Shown one piece after another: positions 28,184 to 37,657 of a DNA stretch of 41,672 nt. Source of the stretch: an uncultured Bacteriovoracaceae bacterium (GTDB lineage Bacteria; Bdellovibrionota; Bacteriovoracia; Bacteriovoracales; Bacteriovoracaceae). How positions within the stretch are numbered: the first letter of the stretch is position 1; each line of letters opens with the position of its first letter. The stretch spans positions 1 through 41,672 of the forward strand of contig CALHLC010000054.1 in NCBI GenBank assembly GCA_938034385.1. The letters are read 5' to 3'. Made by a program: the position numbers and the translations under genes. The notes beneath the pieces are model-generated. The model saw nothing but the letters and a program-made list of their open reading frames with translations, did no database searches and had not been told where the DNA came from.

Positions 28184-29239
28184 ATGTCAGCTCTAACAAA
28201 AAGAGTAGGGATCCTTGGTTCAGGTCAGCTTGCTTGGCTTTTGAATGAATCTTCAAGGAATCTTAACATTCAAACGAAAGTTGTTGGAGCTCAGGGAGAC
28301 CCTGCGCAAAGAAATAGTAGCTCCTTTTTAGATAGCATTGATGAAGCAGAGATTGGAGAGTTCTTTAGAGATTGTGATGTATTAACTCTAGAGAGTGAGT
28401 TTCATAGTGTCGATTACTTAAGAGAGATTGAAAAACTTAGTGGAAAGACTTTTTATCCTCACCTTGAAAGTTATGATTTAATTAATACAAAGTTAAAAGA
28501 AAAAGTAATCTTTAATAAGTATTTTAAGGTTATTCCATTTTATGAGTCTCCACCAAGTTTTCCATGTATGATGAAGCATAGTTCTGGTGGCTATGATGGA
28601 TATGGCAATACCATCATTAAGGATGAATCTCAGAGTATCGCCTCTAGTAAAGAGCATTTCTTTGAACCATTGCTGGATATAAAGCGTGAAATAGCGACCA
28701 TTGCTTTTTCTAATCAAGACTCAGTAGTTGTCTATCCTTTTGTCGAGACTATTCAGAGAAATTCACAATGCTTTGAAGTTAAAATTATTCAACAAGATTT
28801 TTTAGAGCTTAGAGAGAAAATTAAACAAGTGATGAAAGATCTTGATTATATTGGATCTTTGGCCTTCGAGTTCATTCAGACCAAGGATAATAACATTTAT
28901 TTTAATGAGACTGCTCCTCGGGTTCATAATAGCTTTCATTTAAGTAGTGATTGCTTTGAAATTTCTCAATTTGAAAATCATTTACGCTCAATTACTGGTT
29001 TGGAAATTCTACAACCTGGGAAAGTTTCTAATTTTGGCGGGATGATTAATCTAAGTTTTGTAAACAGACCTAAGAACCTAAGTTTTGATTTTCAAAGCAG
29101 TGAGATACAAGTATATGATTATCAAAAAACCTTTCGACCTAATAGAAAAATGGGTCATATAAATTATAGGGCCGATAATAAATTAAATGCTCAAGCATTA
29201 AGGTCACAAATTCTTATGAAGTTAGAAAAAAGTATTTAA
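28184..29239 (+). CDS. purK: N5-carboxyaminoimidazole ribonucleotide synthase
   Basis: PurK carboxylates AIR with bicarbonate and ATP to N5-CAIR. It starts with RVGILGSGQLAWLL, the PurK N-terminal fold. Also present are DVLTLESEF (usual T.E.E), the ATP-grasp Lys/Gly region (MKHSSGGYDGYGN), IYFNETAPRVHNSFHLS (metal site) and a ~350-residue length. AAGGAG lies 10 bases before the ATG at 28184 and 4 bases before an in-frame TTG at 28178. I prefer ATG, but two extra residues are possible. It is divergent from purF and seven bases upstream of the purE TTG/ATG pair, so purK and purE are one transcript. Confidence 0.94.
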   Translation: MSALTKRVGILGSGQLAWLLNESSRNLNIQTKVVGAQGDPAQRNSSSFLDSIDEAEIGEFFRDCDVLTLESEFHSVDYLREIEKLSGKTFYPHLESYDLINTKLKEKVIFNKYFKVIPFYESPPSFPCMMKHSSGGYDGYGNTIIKDESQSIASSKEHFFEPLLDIKREIATIAFSNQDSVVVYPFVETIQRNSQCFEVKIIQQDFLELREKIKQVMKDLDYIGSLAFEFIQTKDNNIYFNETAPRVHNSFHLSSDCFEISQFENHLRSITGLEILQPGKVSNFGGMINLSFVNRPKNLSFDFQSSEIQVYDYQKTFRPNRKMGHINYRADNKLNAQALRSQILMKLEKSI

Positions 29240-29248
29240 GGAGTATTG

Positions 29249-29719
29249 ATGAAGGTTGCAGTAATTATGGGAAGCGATAGTGATTGGAAAATCATGAAGG
29301 ATGCTTGTGATGTTTTAGATCAATTCAATATTGAATATGAAAAAAAAGTTGTTTCTGCTCATAGAACTCCAGAGTTAATGATGGAATTTTCTAAAAATGC
29401 TCATTTGGATGGATTTGCTATTATTATTGCTGGAGCAGGTGGGGCAGCTCATCTTCCAGGCATGGTCGCCAGTCATACAATTTTACCAGTCATTGGTGTC
29501 CCTATAAGCTTAAAAAACTTGGAAGGAATAGATTCTCTATTATCTATTGCTCAGATGCCAAAAGGCGTTCCAGTTGCCTGTATGGCGATAGATAATGCTT
29601 ATAATGCTGGTCTTTATGCTGCTAGAATTTTATCTCTCAATAGCGAAGTTTTAGTTGAAAAACTTAAAAGCTTCAAAGAAGAAAAAAAAATTGAGTCATT
29701 AAATAAAACCTTAGGATAA
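29249..29719 (+). CDS. purE: N5-carboxyaminoimidazole ribonucleotide mutase
   Basis: PurE moves the carboxyl group of N5-CAIR to carbon 4, giving CAIR for PurC. The 156 residues have every class I mark: [10 protein letters not shown] (phosphate site), [10 protein letters not shown] with the catalytic His, [12 protein letters not shown], the LPVIGVP strand, and [12 protein letters not shown]. The start is the ATG at 29249, with AAGGAG five bases upstream. The TTG just before it is less likely. The presence of both purK and purE shows that the bacterial two-enzyme route is used. Confidence 0.97.
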   Translation: MKVAVIMGSDSDWKIMKDACDVLDQFNIEYEKKVVSAHRTPELMMEFSKNAHLDGFAIIIAGAGGAAHLPGMVASHTILPVIGVPISLKNLEGIDSLLSIAQMPKGVPVACMAIDNAYNAGLYAARILSLNSEVLVEKLKSFKEEKKIESLNKTLG

Positions 29720-29772
29720 ATTTATTTAAAAATCGAGCATTTAACTCTGTTTTATCCTTTAAAAATTTCTAC

Positions 29773-29778
29773 TATAAT
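29773..29778 (+). promoter_or_regulatory. -10 box upstream of the beta-barrel protein gene
   Basis: A perfect TATAAT lies 20 bases before the ATG at 29798. The matching -35 position 17 bases upstream (about 29750) is poor. GAGGTGAG just before the ATG serves as ribosome site. Confidence 0.4.
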
Positions 29779-29797
29779 TTATAGAAGAGGTGAGTCT

Positions 29798-30901
29798 ATG
29801 AAGTTTATAGTTCTATGTTTATTAATTGCTAATTTAGGTTTTTCTTTAACTATTGAGAAAGTCTTTAATCAAAATATGACCATTCAAAATGAAGGTAGAT
29901 CCTATCTAAAAGGTCAGAACTATTATTTCAAAGCTAACGGTGCCTTAGTTATTGCTCAAGCAGTTTTAACTTCAGGTGATAAAACTATGTTTGTGATTAC
30001 TAAAGGGATTCAGCATGTTAATGAGGGAATCAAATTAATTTCGTTAAAGAGAAAAAAAGGAACTCAAAGGACTCAAACTAGCCAAGTAAAAACCACTCAA
30101 GAGAGACAAACAATCATTTCTGAAAGTGATCATAGTTTTCAAGACCTTCCAACTCAAGACCTTCAAGATAATACTGGTCAAATTGAAGCAGAAGGAGAGG
30201 CATCTGATAGTGAACTTCATGAAGTTCATGAGTCTGAACTTGATCATGTTGATGACCAAAGTAGTGTTGATGAAGTTACTTATGAACCCGTAATTCCTAA
30301 AGACCCAAATCGATTTAGACGACATCGTTTATACTTAGGGCTTGGTTATCAAACAACCGGCAGCTTTGATACTAATACTGTAAGGGGAACTTTTTATCAA
30401 TTTGAGCGATATTCAAGTTTAGCTTTCAATATAGGATATAAATTCTTTTTTAGTAAGTTAATCTTTGCTGGTGTTCATTACAGGAAAGGATTATCAAAAT
30501 CTCAAGAAGTTTCAGAATTTACTCTTAATAAAATTTTAGACAGAAGAGAAGAGTTTAAAACAAGTCCTATGGATTTAAGTTTAATGGCAGGGGTTAAGTT
30601 CAAAGGTTTCTTACTCTCACTAGGATATGCTCTTTATACAGAGTATCAAATCTCCCAAGATAAACTTTTTGGAGAACTTGCTGATAAGGTTTTTGGTAAT
30701 GGGATTAGAATTGCTCTAGGCTATGAGTTATTTTTCAGTGATCGATTTGGAATCTTATTTGAAGGGGATTATATTCCGATGAAGTATACAAAGTTTAGAA
30801 ATACTGACGTCACCTCAGGTCAAACTACAAATTTAGAATTTAAAGAAAGTATTTCAACCAATGTCGCTGGTGGAAATGTGAGCTTTTTGTTTCGTTTTTA
30901 A
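29798..30901 (+). CDS. Predicted outer-membrane beta-barrel protein with acidic linker
   Basis: This 367-residue protein has a signal peptide at 1-16. Residues 17-90 form a small N-terminal domain with alternating hydrophobic strands. Residues 95-165 are a Gln/Thr- then Glu/Asp/His-rich linker with HEVHESELDH-type repeats. From RHRLYLGLGYQ (about 178) on, alternating aromatic/polar strands run to the end. The C-terminal residues are FLFRF: a terminal Phe, as in proteins inserted by the BAM machinery. The barrel looks like 8-10 strands, as in OmpA/OmpW-like porins, but I cannot assign a family. The stop lies in a TTAA shared with the convergent gene. Confidence 0.6.
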   Translation: MKFIVLCLLIANLGFSLTIEKVFNQNMTIQNEGRSYLKGQNYYFKANGALVIAQAVLTSGDKTMFVITKGIQHVNEGIKLISLKRKKGTQRTQTSQVKTTQERQTIISESDHSFQDLPTQDLQDNTGQIEAEGEASDSELHEVHESELDHVDDQSSVDEVTYEPVIPKDPNRFRRHRLYLGLGYQTTGSFDTNTVRGTFYQFERYSSLAFNIGYKFFFSKLIFAGVHYRKGLSKSQEVSEFTLNKILDRREEFKTSPMDLSLMAGVKFKGFLLSLGYALYTEYQISQDKLFGELADKVFGNGIRIALGYELFFSDRFGILFEGDYIPMKYTKFRNTDVTSGQTTNLEFKESISTNVAGGNVSFLFRF

Positions 30902-33561
30902 AAGCCCTTGGTATTAGTTAGTGATCTAAGGAATGCGTCAACATCATCGCCACTTCCACTAGGTCGTTTTCCATCACCTCGGCCAAGACTATCTTGAGAG
31001 TCTTGTTGTTTACAGATATCTACGTGTTCAGAGTACTCTGCTATGGAGTTGGTTATATCTTTTCCAAGATCAATTCTTCTATTCTCAAAGTTTTCAACTA
31101 CTCGACCTTCAGCTTTGTTACAAGCTTTTCGAAGCTCTCGCTGTTTAGTTGGATCCTCTTTTACTTTCTCTGACATATTTTCTAATAAAGAACACTTATG
31201 TTGAGCATCTTCGATATTTCCAGAACATTCGTAATCAGAAGAACAAAGGCTCTTTTTAGCGTTTCGAGGTTCTTCGATAGCTTTGCTTATTTCTTTAAAT
31301 TTTTTTATTTTTTTCTCTATATCAGAAGGAATCTCTGCCCGATTCGGTAATGAGTTATAGGCTTCGATAATCTGTTCAACCTTTTCTGTATCTGCTCCTT
31401 TTGCATTCGCTACTGCTCGACAACTTCCAGAATGTTCCTTAACTATACCAGCAACAGAGTTCAGTGCAGATTCACATTGCTCTAAAGCCGATTGCTTATC
31501 AGTAAGGATTTGTTTGCTTTTAGCTATTTCTTTATTAATTAGTTCTTCAAATTTCGTTTTAGTGTTTTCTAATTGTTGTTTTAAAACGACTTTTTGTTTT
31601 CTAAAGGCCTCTATCAAATCTTTAGAATCCATCGAAAATAGATCTATTCCTAAGTCATCTTCCAACTCGCCAAAACCTTTTTCTTTCACTTCACCTTTTA
31701 AAAGTCTATCTATGTCACTTAGACTAAAGTCTCCTGAAGCATCTCTAGCAAGCCCAAAGCTCTCAACTGTCTTCATTGTGTTATCATATTTTTCTTTCAT
31801 TGCGATAATCTGATCTCTTCTCTTTTTAACATAGTCAGTAATAACTTTATTAAATTTTGTCACATTTTTCCTGACAGTATTTCTTGTATTATTAAAATCT
31901 TTTTCAATCTTCCCTAAACATTTTTGAACATTTTTAGAACATGTATTTGCTTTCTTTAAACAAAAATTTTGATCTATTGAAAAAGGTTTATTTTCTTTAC
32001 TACAAAAATCACCCTTCATAGCGGTGTTGTCACTTTTACAATTAATCATAGTAGATCTCAATGATCTTTTGACATCTTTTGAAAAGTTTTTCTTATCTTT
32101 TTTTAATTCAATTGCGATCTTTTTAACTCGTGAAATAACATCTGAAACTCTAAAATTATTAACTCTTGATTGACTGGTTTTTCCTGATTGGCAATTCTTA
32201 TAAAATTGTAAAACTAAATTATAAGGATTCCATTTATGAGCAGCTCCTTGGCTGGCGTAATCTGATCCTAATCTCACATATGTTTCATTTCTTCTATAGC
32301 GAGGATCATATATATAGCTTTTTATCTGCTTTAGCTTGGCTTTCATACTTACTTGATCATTATCTAGAATAGAAGACATCATTCTCGAGATTTCTGAAGT
32401 AGGTGAAGAATCCCCAGTTTTATAAGTGGTATTGTCATGAGTAATTCTTCGATCTTTATCATAAACAGAGTTAAATATTTTTACAAAATCGCTTTTACCA
32501 CCAGTAACTGAACTATAAAAACATTTCATTTCTGATTGATTCTTCCAAGTTTTAAATTCTTGAGCAATATCTACTGTATCTATATTTTTCTTAGATAGTT
32601 TTTTAATTATCCCACTATAAGGTGTTCCTCCAACATATTTCTTAAGTTCATCTTGGTAGTTAGTAAACTTAGAGTTATATTTATCTTTTAAACCTTGAAG
32701 TGTAGAAGTATAAGTAGCAGAAGAGGAGAAACTATCAGCACCAGAAACTTTAGAGTTAAGAGTATCTAGTTTTCCTAAACCTCCGTTGCCAGCTAAGGTA
32801 GATACATGGTTTATAAATGTATTTAATCTTGTCGGAAGAGCGGGATCTTTAGAAAAATTTTCTTGATGTTCTAGAGTCTCTTTATTTTGATTAATGAGTT
32901 CTCGTAATCCACCTTTACCTTGACTACCCATTGCATCGAAGTCATCAACTCCAGCAATAGATCGACAAGAACTATCTCTATAAATTTCAGAAAACTTAAT
33001 ACCTTTACCAGTATAAAGAGCATTATAATCTTTTACTAAGTCTTCTCTAAAAGGAACTAATACATCACTTGAAAATTTTGCGTGTTCTTTTTCTACATTA
33101 GTCCACTCTAAATCTATATCTCTAATATTATTATCAAAAAGAGTGACTAAGGCCTTATCTTTATTGCCATCACATTGGTATAATTGGCTTTGATAGTTAC
33201 CCAATTGAGTTCTAGCAAATAGTACCTGTTGCTCAGTTCGAGAATCAATCGAGGTTGCATTATCTCCAGCAGGACAAGCAGGTATTTGTAGCCCAGGTAA
33301 AGTTCCAAGATTACAACCTAATTTATCTAATGGAGATGCACTTAAATTTCCTTGAGCATTTGCAGGATTTCGATTTTGACCTGTATATCGATCAACAGCA
33401 TAACCAGCAGCGTAGGGAAGGACTTTGGATCCTACATCTTTAATTGATTCCCAGGCGCTACCCCAGCCACTTTTTTCACTACCGGAGCTTTGGGCCCTAA
33501 GTGGGACAGAAAAAGTCTCAAATAATAAAATATAAATTAAAAATCTAAATTTTGTTTTCAT
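30898..33561 (-). CDS. Large exported helical protein, function unknown
   Basis: I do not recognise this 887-residue protein. It has a signal peptide (core FLIYILLFETF, cleavage near LRAQ, about 23). The mature part is mainly helical and charged, with many Lys, Asp and Glu. Cys residues are scattered in pairs and cluster near the middle (NCKSDNTAMKGDFC, then FCLKKANTC), which suggests disulfides. Long heptad-like stretches between about 560 and 720 should form coiled coils. The C-terminus is Gly/Ser/Asp-rich. No catalytic motif is evident. It could be a periplasmic or surface structural protein. It stands alone, divergent from argS. Confidence 0.55.
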   Translation of the reverse strand: MKTKFRFLIYILLFETFSVPLRAQSSGSEKSGWGSAWESIKDVGSKVLPYAAGYAVDRYTGQNRNPANAQGNLSASPLDKLGCNLGTLPGLQIPACPAGDNATSIDSRTEQQVLFARTQLGNYQSQLYQCDGNKDKALVTLFDNNIRDIDLEWTNVEKEHAKFSSDVLVPFREDLVKDYNALYTGKGIKFSEIYRDSSCRSIAGVDDFDAMGSQGKGGLRELINQNKETLEHQENFSKDPALPTRLNTFINHVSTLAGNGGLGKLDTLNSKVSGADSFSSSATYTSTLQGLKDKYNSKFTNYQDELKKYVGGTPYSGIIKKLSKKNIDTVDIAQEFKTWKNQSEMKCFYSSVTGGKSDFVKIFNSVYDKDRRITHDNTTYKTGDSSPTSEISRMMSSILDNDQVSMKAKLKQIKSYIYDPRYRRNETYVRLGSDYASQGAAHKWNPYNLVLQFYKNCQSGKTSQSRVNNFRVSDVISRVKKIAIELKKDKKNFSKDVKRSLRSTMINCKSDNTAMKGDFCSKENKPFSIDQNFCLKKANTCSKNVQKCLGKIEKDFNNTRNTVRKNVTKFNKVITDYVKKRRDQIIAMKEKYDNTMKTVESFGLARDASGDFSLSDIDRLLKGEVKEKGFGELEDDLGIDLFSMDSKDLIEAFRKQKVVLKQQLENTKTKFEELINKEIAKSKQILTDKQSALEQCESALNSVAGIVKEHSGSCRAVANAKGADTEKVEQIIEAYNSLPNRAEIPSDIEKKIKKFKEISKAIEEPRNAKKSLCSSDYECSGNIEDAQHKCSLLENMSEKVKEDPTKQRELRKACNKAEGRVVENFENRRIDLGKDITNSIAEYSEHVDICKQQDSQDSLGRGDGKRPSGSGDDVDAFLRSLTNTKGF

Positions 33562-33663
33562 TTCCCCTCAAACTTATGCCTTAAAGCCTTTATCGGAAGA
33601 CTTTATAGAATAGTTTAATTATACTCTAAGGTATTAACTTCAAACTAAGCTTTAGAGATTAAG

Positions 33664-35418
33664 ATGAGAAAATCAGCAGTAAACGAAATAAAACAGAGCA
33701 TAATAGGGCATTTAAAGGCCTTCTTAGATCAATCTAATTATAATGTAACTATGAGTGATATGGAGCTCTATGAGCAAATAAGTGCTCCTCCCAAGTTCGA
33801 AGCTGGTCAGTATGCTCTTCCAATGTTCTTATTATCAAAGCAATTAAAGAGAAAGCCTGTTGATCTAGCAATGGAGTTTGTCAGCTTCTTAAATGACAAT
33901 AATAGTGGGCAATTTAGTGAAATAAAAAATCTTGGGCCTTATGTAAATTTCCATTTAAATTTTGAGACTTTTATCTCTAAGACTCTAACTAGTATTCATG
34001 ATCAAAGCTTCTTTCAGCAAGACTATTTTACTGATCATCAGAAAACGATGATTGAATATTCTCAACCTAATACTCATAAAGAGCTTCATGTTGGACATAT
34101 GAGAAATTTATGTCTTGGAAATTCTATAGTTAGGATCTTACGATTTGTCGGAACTGATGTTATTGCTTCTACTTACCCGGGAGATGTTGGGACTCATATC
34201 GCAAAAGCTCTTTGGTATTTGAAGAAAAATAACTTGAGTGCACCGGATGAAAATAAAGGTGCTTGGCTTGGAGAACAATATTCTAAAGCTAATAGTCTAC
34301 TAGTAGAGCAATTGGGCTCTGAGCATGAAAGTAGAAATAGGCAAGAGTTGACTGCAATCCTTAAAGAATTAAAGGAAGGAACTGGAGAGTATTTTGATCT
34401 TTGGAAGGAAACAAGGCTTTGGTCTATAGATCTTATGAAATCAATTTATAAATGGGCCGATGTCGAATTTGATGCTTGGTTTTTTGAGTCTGATGTTAAC
34501 GAACAATCTCTAAAACTTGTGGAGCATTATTTAGAAAAAGGCTTTTTTAAAATCGACGAAGGAGCAGTTGGGATAGACCTTGATGAATATAAATTAGGTT
34601 TTTTCATGGTAAGAAAGTCTGATGGTAATGGACTGTATTCCACAAAAGATCTTGAGTTAGCTCGTAGGAAATTTCAAGATTATAAAATAGAAAGAAACCT
34701 ATATATAGTTGATCAAAGGCAATCAAGACATTTTAAACAAGTTTTTAAAACCTTAGAGCTTATGGGTTTTGAACATGCTAACAAATGTGAACACCTTGCC
34801 TATGAATTTGTTGAATTAAAAAATGGTGCCATTAGTTCCAGAAAGGGAAATATTGTTGCATTGGAGGATTTAATTAAACAAATGGAGAGTACTATTATTG
34901 ATAAGTATTTATCAAAGTATTCTGAGCAATGGACTGAAGAAGAAATTTTTAAAACAGCCAAGATTATAGCTAACGGTGCGATTAAGTATGGGATGCTCAA
35001 GATTGATTCGCAGAAAAAAATAGTTTTTGAAATGGATGAGTGGTTAAGATTAGATGGAAACTCGGGGCCATATCTTCAATATACGTATGCACGAATTCAA
35101 TCTATTTGTGATAAGGCCGGTAGTATAAACCATGATTTTAATAAAGACTTAGAAACTCTTAAAGAAAAGAAGATAGTTTTTAAATTATCTCAATTTCACT
35201 GTGTGGTTCAAGAAGCAGGGCTTAAGTCTTCTCCTAGTTTGATTTGTCATTATCTCTATGATTTATGTCAGGACTTTAATAGCTTCTACGCTGATCATCC
35301 TATTATGAATCAAGAAGAAAATATAAAAAATGCAAGGCTAAGTTTAATTAAAAGTTTTTCTGAAGTTCTAAAGAAATCTTTAGAATTACTTGGTATTGAG
35401 TGTCCGCTTAGAATGTAG
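33664..35418 (+). CDS. argS: Arginyl-tRNA synthetase
   Basis: ArgS charges tRNA-Arg. The 584 residues hold an N-terminal Add-1-like tRNA-contact domain (1-100). The class I HIGH box reads HVGH (142-145) within IEYSQPNTHKELHVGH. The arginine/ATP pocket is TYPGDVGTHIAK. A degenerate KMSKS loop reads ISSRKGN, as usual for ArgRS. An all-helical DALR anticodon-binding domain follows, with LQYTYARIQSI and a C-terminus close to the family (KKSLELLGIECPLRM). The ribosome site is poor (AGAG). Its last 33 bases overlap the convergent protease gene. Confidence 0.95.
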   Translation: MRKSAVNEIKQSIIGHLKAFLDQSNYNVTMSDMELYEQISAPPKFEAGQYALPMFLLSKQLKRKPVDLAMEFVSFLNDNNSGQFSEIKNLGPYVNFHLNFETFISKTLTSIHDQSFFQQDYFTDHQKTMIEYSQPNTHKELHVGHMRNLCLGNSIVRILRFVGTDVIASTYPGDVGTHIAKALWYLKKNNLSAPDENKGAWLGEQYSKANSLLVEQLGSEHESRNRQELTAILKELKEGTGEYFDLWKETRLWSIDLMKSIYKWADVEFDAWFFESDVNEQSLKLVEHYLEKGFFKIDEGAVGIDLDEYKLGFFMVRKSDGNGLYSTKDLELARRKFQDYKIERNLYIVDQRQSRHFKQVFKTLELMGFEHANKCEHLAYEFVELKNGAISSRKGNIVALEDLIKQMESTIIDKYLSKYSEQWTEEEIFKTAKIIANGAIKYGMLKIDSQKKIVFEMDEWLRLDGNSGPYLQYTYARIQSICDKAGSINHDFNKDLETLKEKKIVFKLSQFHCVVQEAGLKSSPSLICHYLYDLCQDFNSFYADHPIMNQEENIKNARLSLIKSFSEVLKKSLELLGIECPLRM

Positions 35419-36264
35419 ATCTACTTTATGAGATCCTACCACTTTTCCATTCACTTCATGGATACATTCTCCACTTGCCATTAAATGAATAAGAATTCGA
35501 ACTTGTCCAAAATCATCTTTTTCCATTTGACCTTGATTAACACCTGTTGGATCTTCTTCTTCACTTTCAATGCTTGCATGAATTGCAACAGCAGAATTCC
35601 CTGCTACTAAAGAATTTGTATAACTAGTGACTAGTTCATAATTATAAGCAACATTTGCTCTATCTAGATCTGTTGCTACTCGATTTGAATCTGTTAAACT
35701 GATCGAAGGAATCATGACTGAACTTTCAGAAAAAGATGAATGTGAAAGACCAATGAAATGACCTAACTCATGAAGCATTACTGTTTCAAAATCATAATTA
35801 AATGAATCATCTGCATCAGTAGAGAAAGTATAAGTTTCTTCATTCATTAGAATATCAGCATGAGAAATAACTACTCCTCCTGCTTCATTTTGAAATCCAA
35901 ATAGTTGAGTTACAGCTAAAGCTGTAGATGGTAACTCAGAACTCCAAGTATTTAATTTATAAACTCCCATCTCACTATCATTATATTCAGCAAGATTTGC
36001 ATATTCTTTATTTGGCGTCGAACCGGCCATTGTGAAAAATTGTAGTTTATTCTCTACAGCAGTAGTCCATTCAGCAGCTGAATCTGTAATGGCAGTCAGT
36101 TCAGGACCTGCTGCATAATCACTTGCAATCTTAAGTCGTATTGGTAAATCTGAATCAATCCATCTAGTAGAATCTGAAGCTACGGCTTTTGATTCTTCAG
36201 TAGCAGCTTTTTCACAAGAAAAGAATACAAAAGAGAGAGTGATAATAAATTTTAGAGTGTCCAA
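35386..36264 (-). CDS. Zinc metalloprotease lipoprotein, matrixin-like (TTG start)
   Basis: This 292-residue protein has a lipoprotein signal, FIITLSFVFFSC, with Cys17 as the likely lipidated residue. The extended zinc motif H165-E-x-G-H169-x-x-G-x-x-H175 (LHELGHFIGLSHS) and a Met-turn Met184 (SSVMIPS) place it among the metzincins, near family M10. No clear cysteine-switch propeptide is seen. The start is TTG at 36264, with AAGGA six bases upstream. A short reading frame with a stronger ribosome site ends just before it. Together with the neighbouring subtilisin-like gene it suggests extracellular protein digestion. The 3' end overlaps argS by 33 bases. Confidence 0.8.
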   Translation of the reverse strand: MDTLKFIITLSFVFFSCEKAATEESKAVASDSTRWIDSDLPIRLKIASDYAAGPELTAITDSAAEWTTAVENKLQFFTMAGSTPNKEYANLAEYNDSEMGVYKLNTWSSELPSTALAVTQLFGFQNEAGGVVISHADILMNEETYTFSTDADDSFNYDFETVMLHELGHFIGLSHSSFSESSVMIPSISLTDSNRVATDLDRANVAYNYELVTSYTNSLVAGNSAVAIHASIESEEEDPTGVNQGQMEKDDFGQVRILIHLMASGECIHEVNGKVVGSHKVDLHSKRTLNTK

Positions 36265-36274
36265 ATCTGTTCCT

Positions 36275-36310
36275 TCAATATACGTACAACTTATTCGAAA
36301 TGATCAACAT
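36275..36310 (-). CDS. Possible 11-residue upstream reading frame before the metalloprotease
   Basis: On the minus strand GGAGGAG lies nine bases before an ATG that opens MLIISNKLYVY and a TGA. The TGA overlaps the ribosome site (AAGGA) of the metalloprotease TTG start. The layout resembles a translated leader that could couple or control initiation at the weak TTG. No conservation can be tested here. Confidence 0.3.
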   Translation of the reverse strand: MLIISNKLYVY

Positions 36311-36466
36311 TCCGCGAAACTCCTCCTGAATTCCTTAACTTGATATAAATTGTACGGTAAATGTAAACTTCATTAAAAATTAGATACTTATAAGGAATTA
36401 TTACGATTATTGGATCTTAGGGTTGTAAACTTTTTTGGGCAAAAGGTCTTTTTAGTAAGTTTAAAA

Positions 36467-37486
36467 TTACTTAGAAGCTAAGATTAATGCATTGTATGCA
36501 TTTAACTTTCCACCCTGAGACTTTCCACTAAAAAGACTCTTATGAGTAGAACTTTTGATGATAAGTTCTTTAATCGTTTCAACATCTAAGTTTGGATTTG
36601 AAGCTAAAAGCATTGCTGCAACACCGGAAACAAATGCTGTAGCTTGGCTCGTTCCGCTCATAGTGTATGAACCTTTTATATGAGAAGACTCAATTGATTT
36701 ACCAGGAGCCATTATATGAACTGTATCAACTCCGTAATTTGATCTATTGAAAAATTCAAGATTTTTATCATAAGCTCCAACACTTAAGATATTTGAAGAT
36801 CTATAGCTAGCAGGAAAGTATCTATTTTTTCTTATATCAATATTTTTCCCATCATTTCCTGAAGCTGCTACGATAAGGATATTTTTTCTTTTTGCAAGGT
36901 CAATAAGTTTTTTCTCTCTTACCATTAATTCGTGCTTTGCGACCTTACCACCACCAGAGTAGTTGATAATATCTACATTACTTTTGATAGCAAATTCTAA
37001 AGCTTTTAAAAGATTAATCATATTATCATCACCTGAAGCTTTCTCATTATAAAATTTAACTGGTAAGAACTTAGCTACTGGAAATACTGATTTGATAATT
37101 CCTGTTACGTGAGTTCCATGTCCATGATTATCAAAAGGAGTGTAAGAAATCTTGTCAGTTTTATAAGCGTTAGAAAAATCTCTTCCGAAATTTTTTGTTG
37201 TTGCTTTAGCAAATCTACCGTTAACGATAGTGAAGATATTTTTATTTAAAAACGAATGTTGTGGATCAATACCAGTATCAATAATAGCAATTCTTGGAAT
37301 TCTTTTTACTTTTAAACCTTGAAGTGCTTCGAAGGCCTTGATCCCACCTATTCCAGCTTTTGTTCCCCAAGAGCTAAAGTTTGAGTGAGTTGCTAAATAA
37401 GCAAGCTTCTTTGTCACTTGTAACTCGTTAGCAGTTGCAAGATTGATTAGATTGATAAAAAGTAAAAGTGATATTAAAAGTTTCAT
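36467..37486 (-). CDS. Exported subtilisin-like serine protease (S8 family)
   Basis: The gene encodes 339 residues from the chosen ATG. It has a signal peptide (KLLISLLLFINLINLATA) and a short pro-region with no obvious I9 inhibitor domain. The S8 triad is in order: Asp70 in IAIIDTGID, His123 in HGHGTHVTG, Ser280 in MSGTSQATAF. The oxyanion Asn is in AASGNDG. I took the ATG at 37486 because the signal peptide begins there and GGGGG lies four bases upstream. The upstream in-frame ATG at 37516 would put 10 polar residues before it. It is a single gene; the 200 bases downstream separate it from the metalloprotease. Confidence 0.9.
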   Translation of the reverse strand: MKLLISLLLFINLINLATANELQVTKKLAYLATHSNFSSWGTKAGIGGIKAFEALQGLKVKRIPRIAIIDTGIDPQHSFLNKNIFTIVNGRFAKATTKNFGRDFSNAYKTDKISYTPFDNHGHGTHVTGIIKSVFPVAKFLPVKFYNEKASGDDNMINLLKALEFAIKSNVDIINYSGGGKVAKHELMVREKKLIDLAKRKNILIVAASGNDGKNIDIRKNRYFPASYRSSNILSVGAYDKNLEFFNRSNYGVDTVHIMAPGKSIESSHIKGSYTMSGTSQATAFVSGVAAMLLASNPNLDVETIKELIIKSSTHKSLFSGKSQGGKLNAYNALILASK

Positions 37487-37602
37487 TTTGCCCCCAAAAT
37501 TATTCCCTACAATCATTTTAAATGAGTGGGCTATATGAAAGAGCTTAAAGATGCAAGTTTTAAGAGATTTTAAGTAGTTAGCTAAAAGGAGGATGAAAAA
37601 AT

Positions 37603-37644
37603 ATGATAAAGAAAGTTGGCGTTCATCAAAATGATCAATTATAA
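37603..37644 (+). CDS. Possible 13-residue reading frame with strong ribosome site
   Basis: In the 170-base gap between two minus-strand genes, the plus strand has AAAAGGAGG at 37584-37592. It is followed after 10 bases by an ATG that opens MIKKVGVHQNDQL and a TAA. The ribosome site is among the best in the window, yet no plus-strand gene follows. It could be a tiny peptide gene or chance. Confidence 0.2.
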   Translation: MIKKVGVHQNDQL

Positions 37645-37657
37645 GCGTTTAGAGTTT

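Noticed and set aside
37487-37516. Subtilisin-like gene starting at the ATG at 37516
   Set aside because: It adds 10 polar residues before a clean signal peptide; the second ATG has a purine-rich ribosome site.
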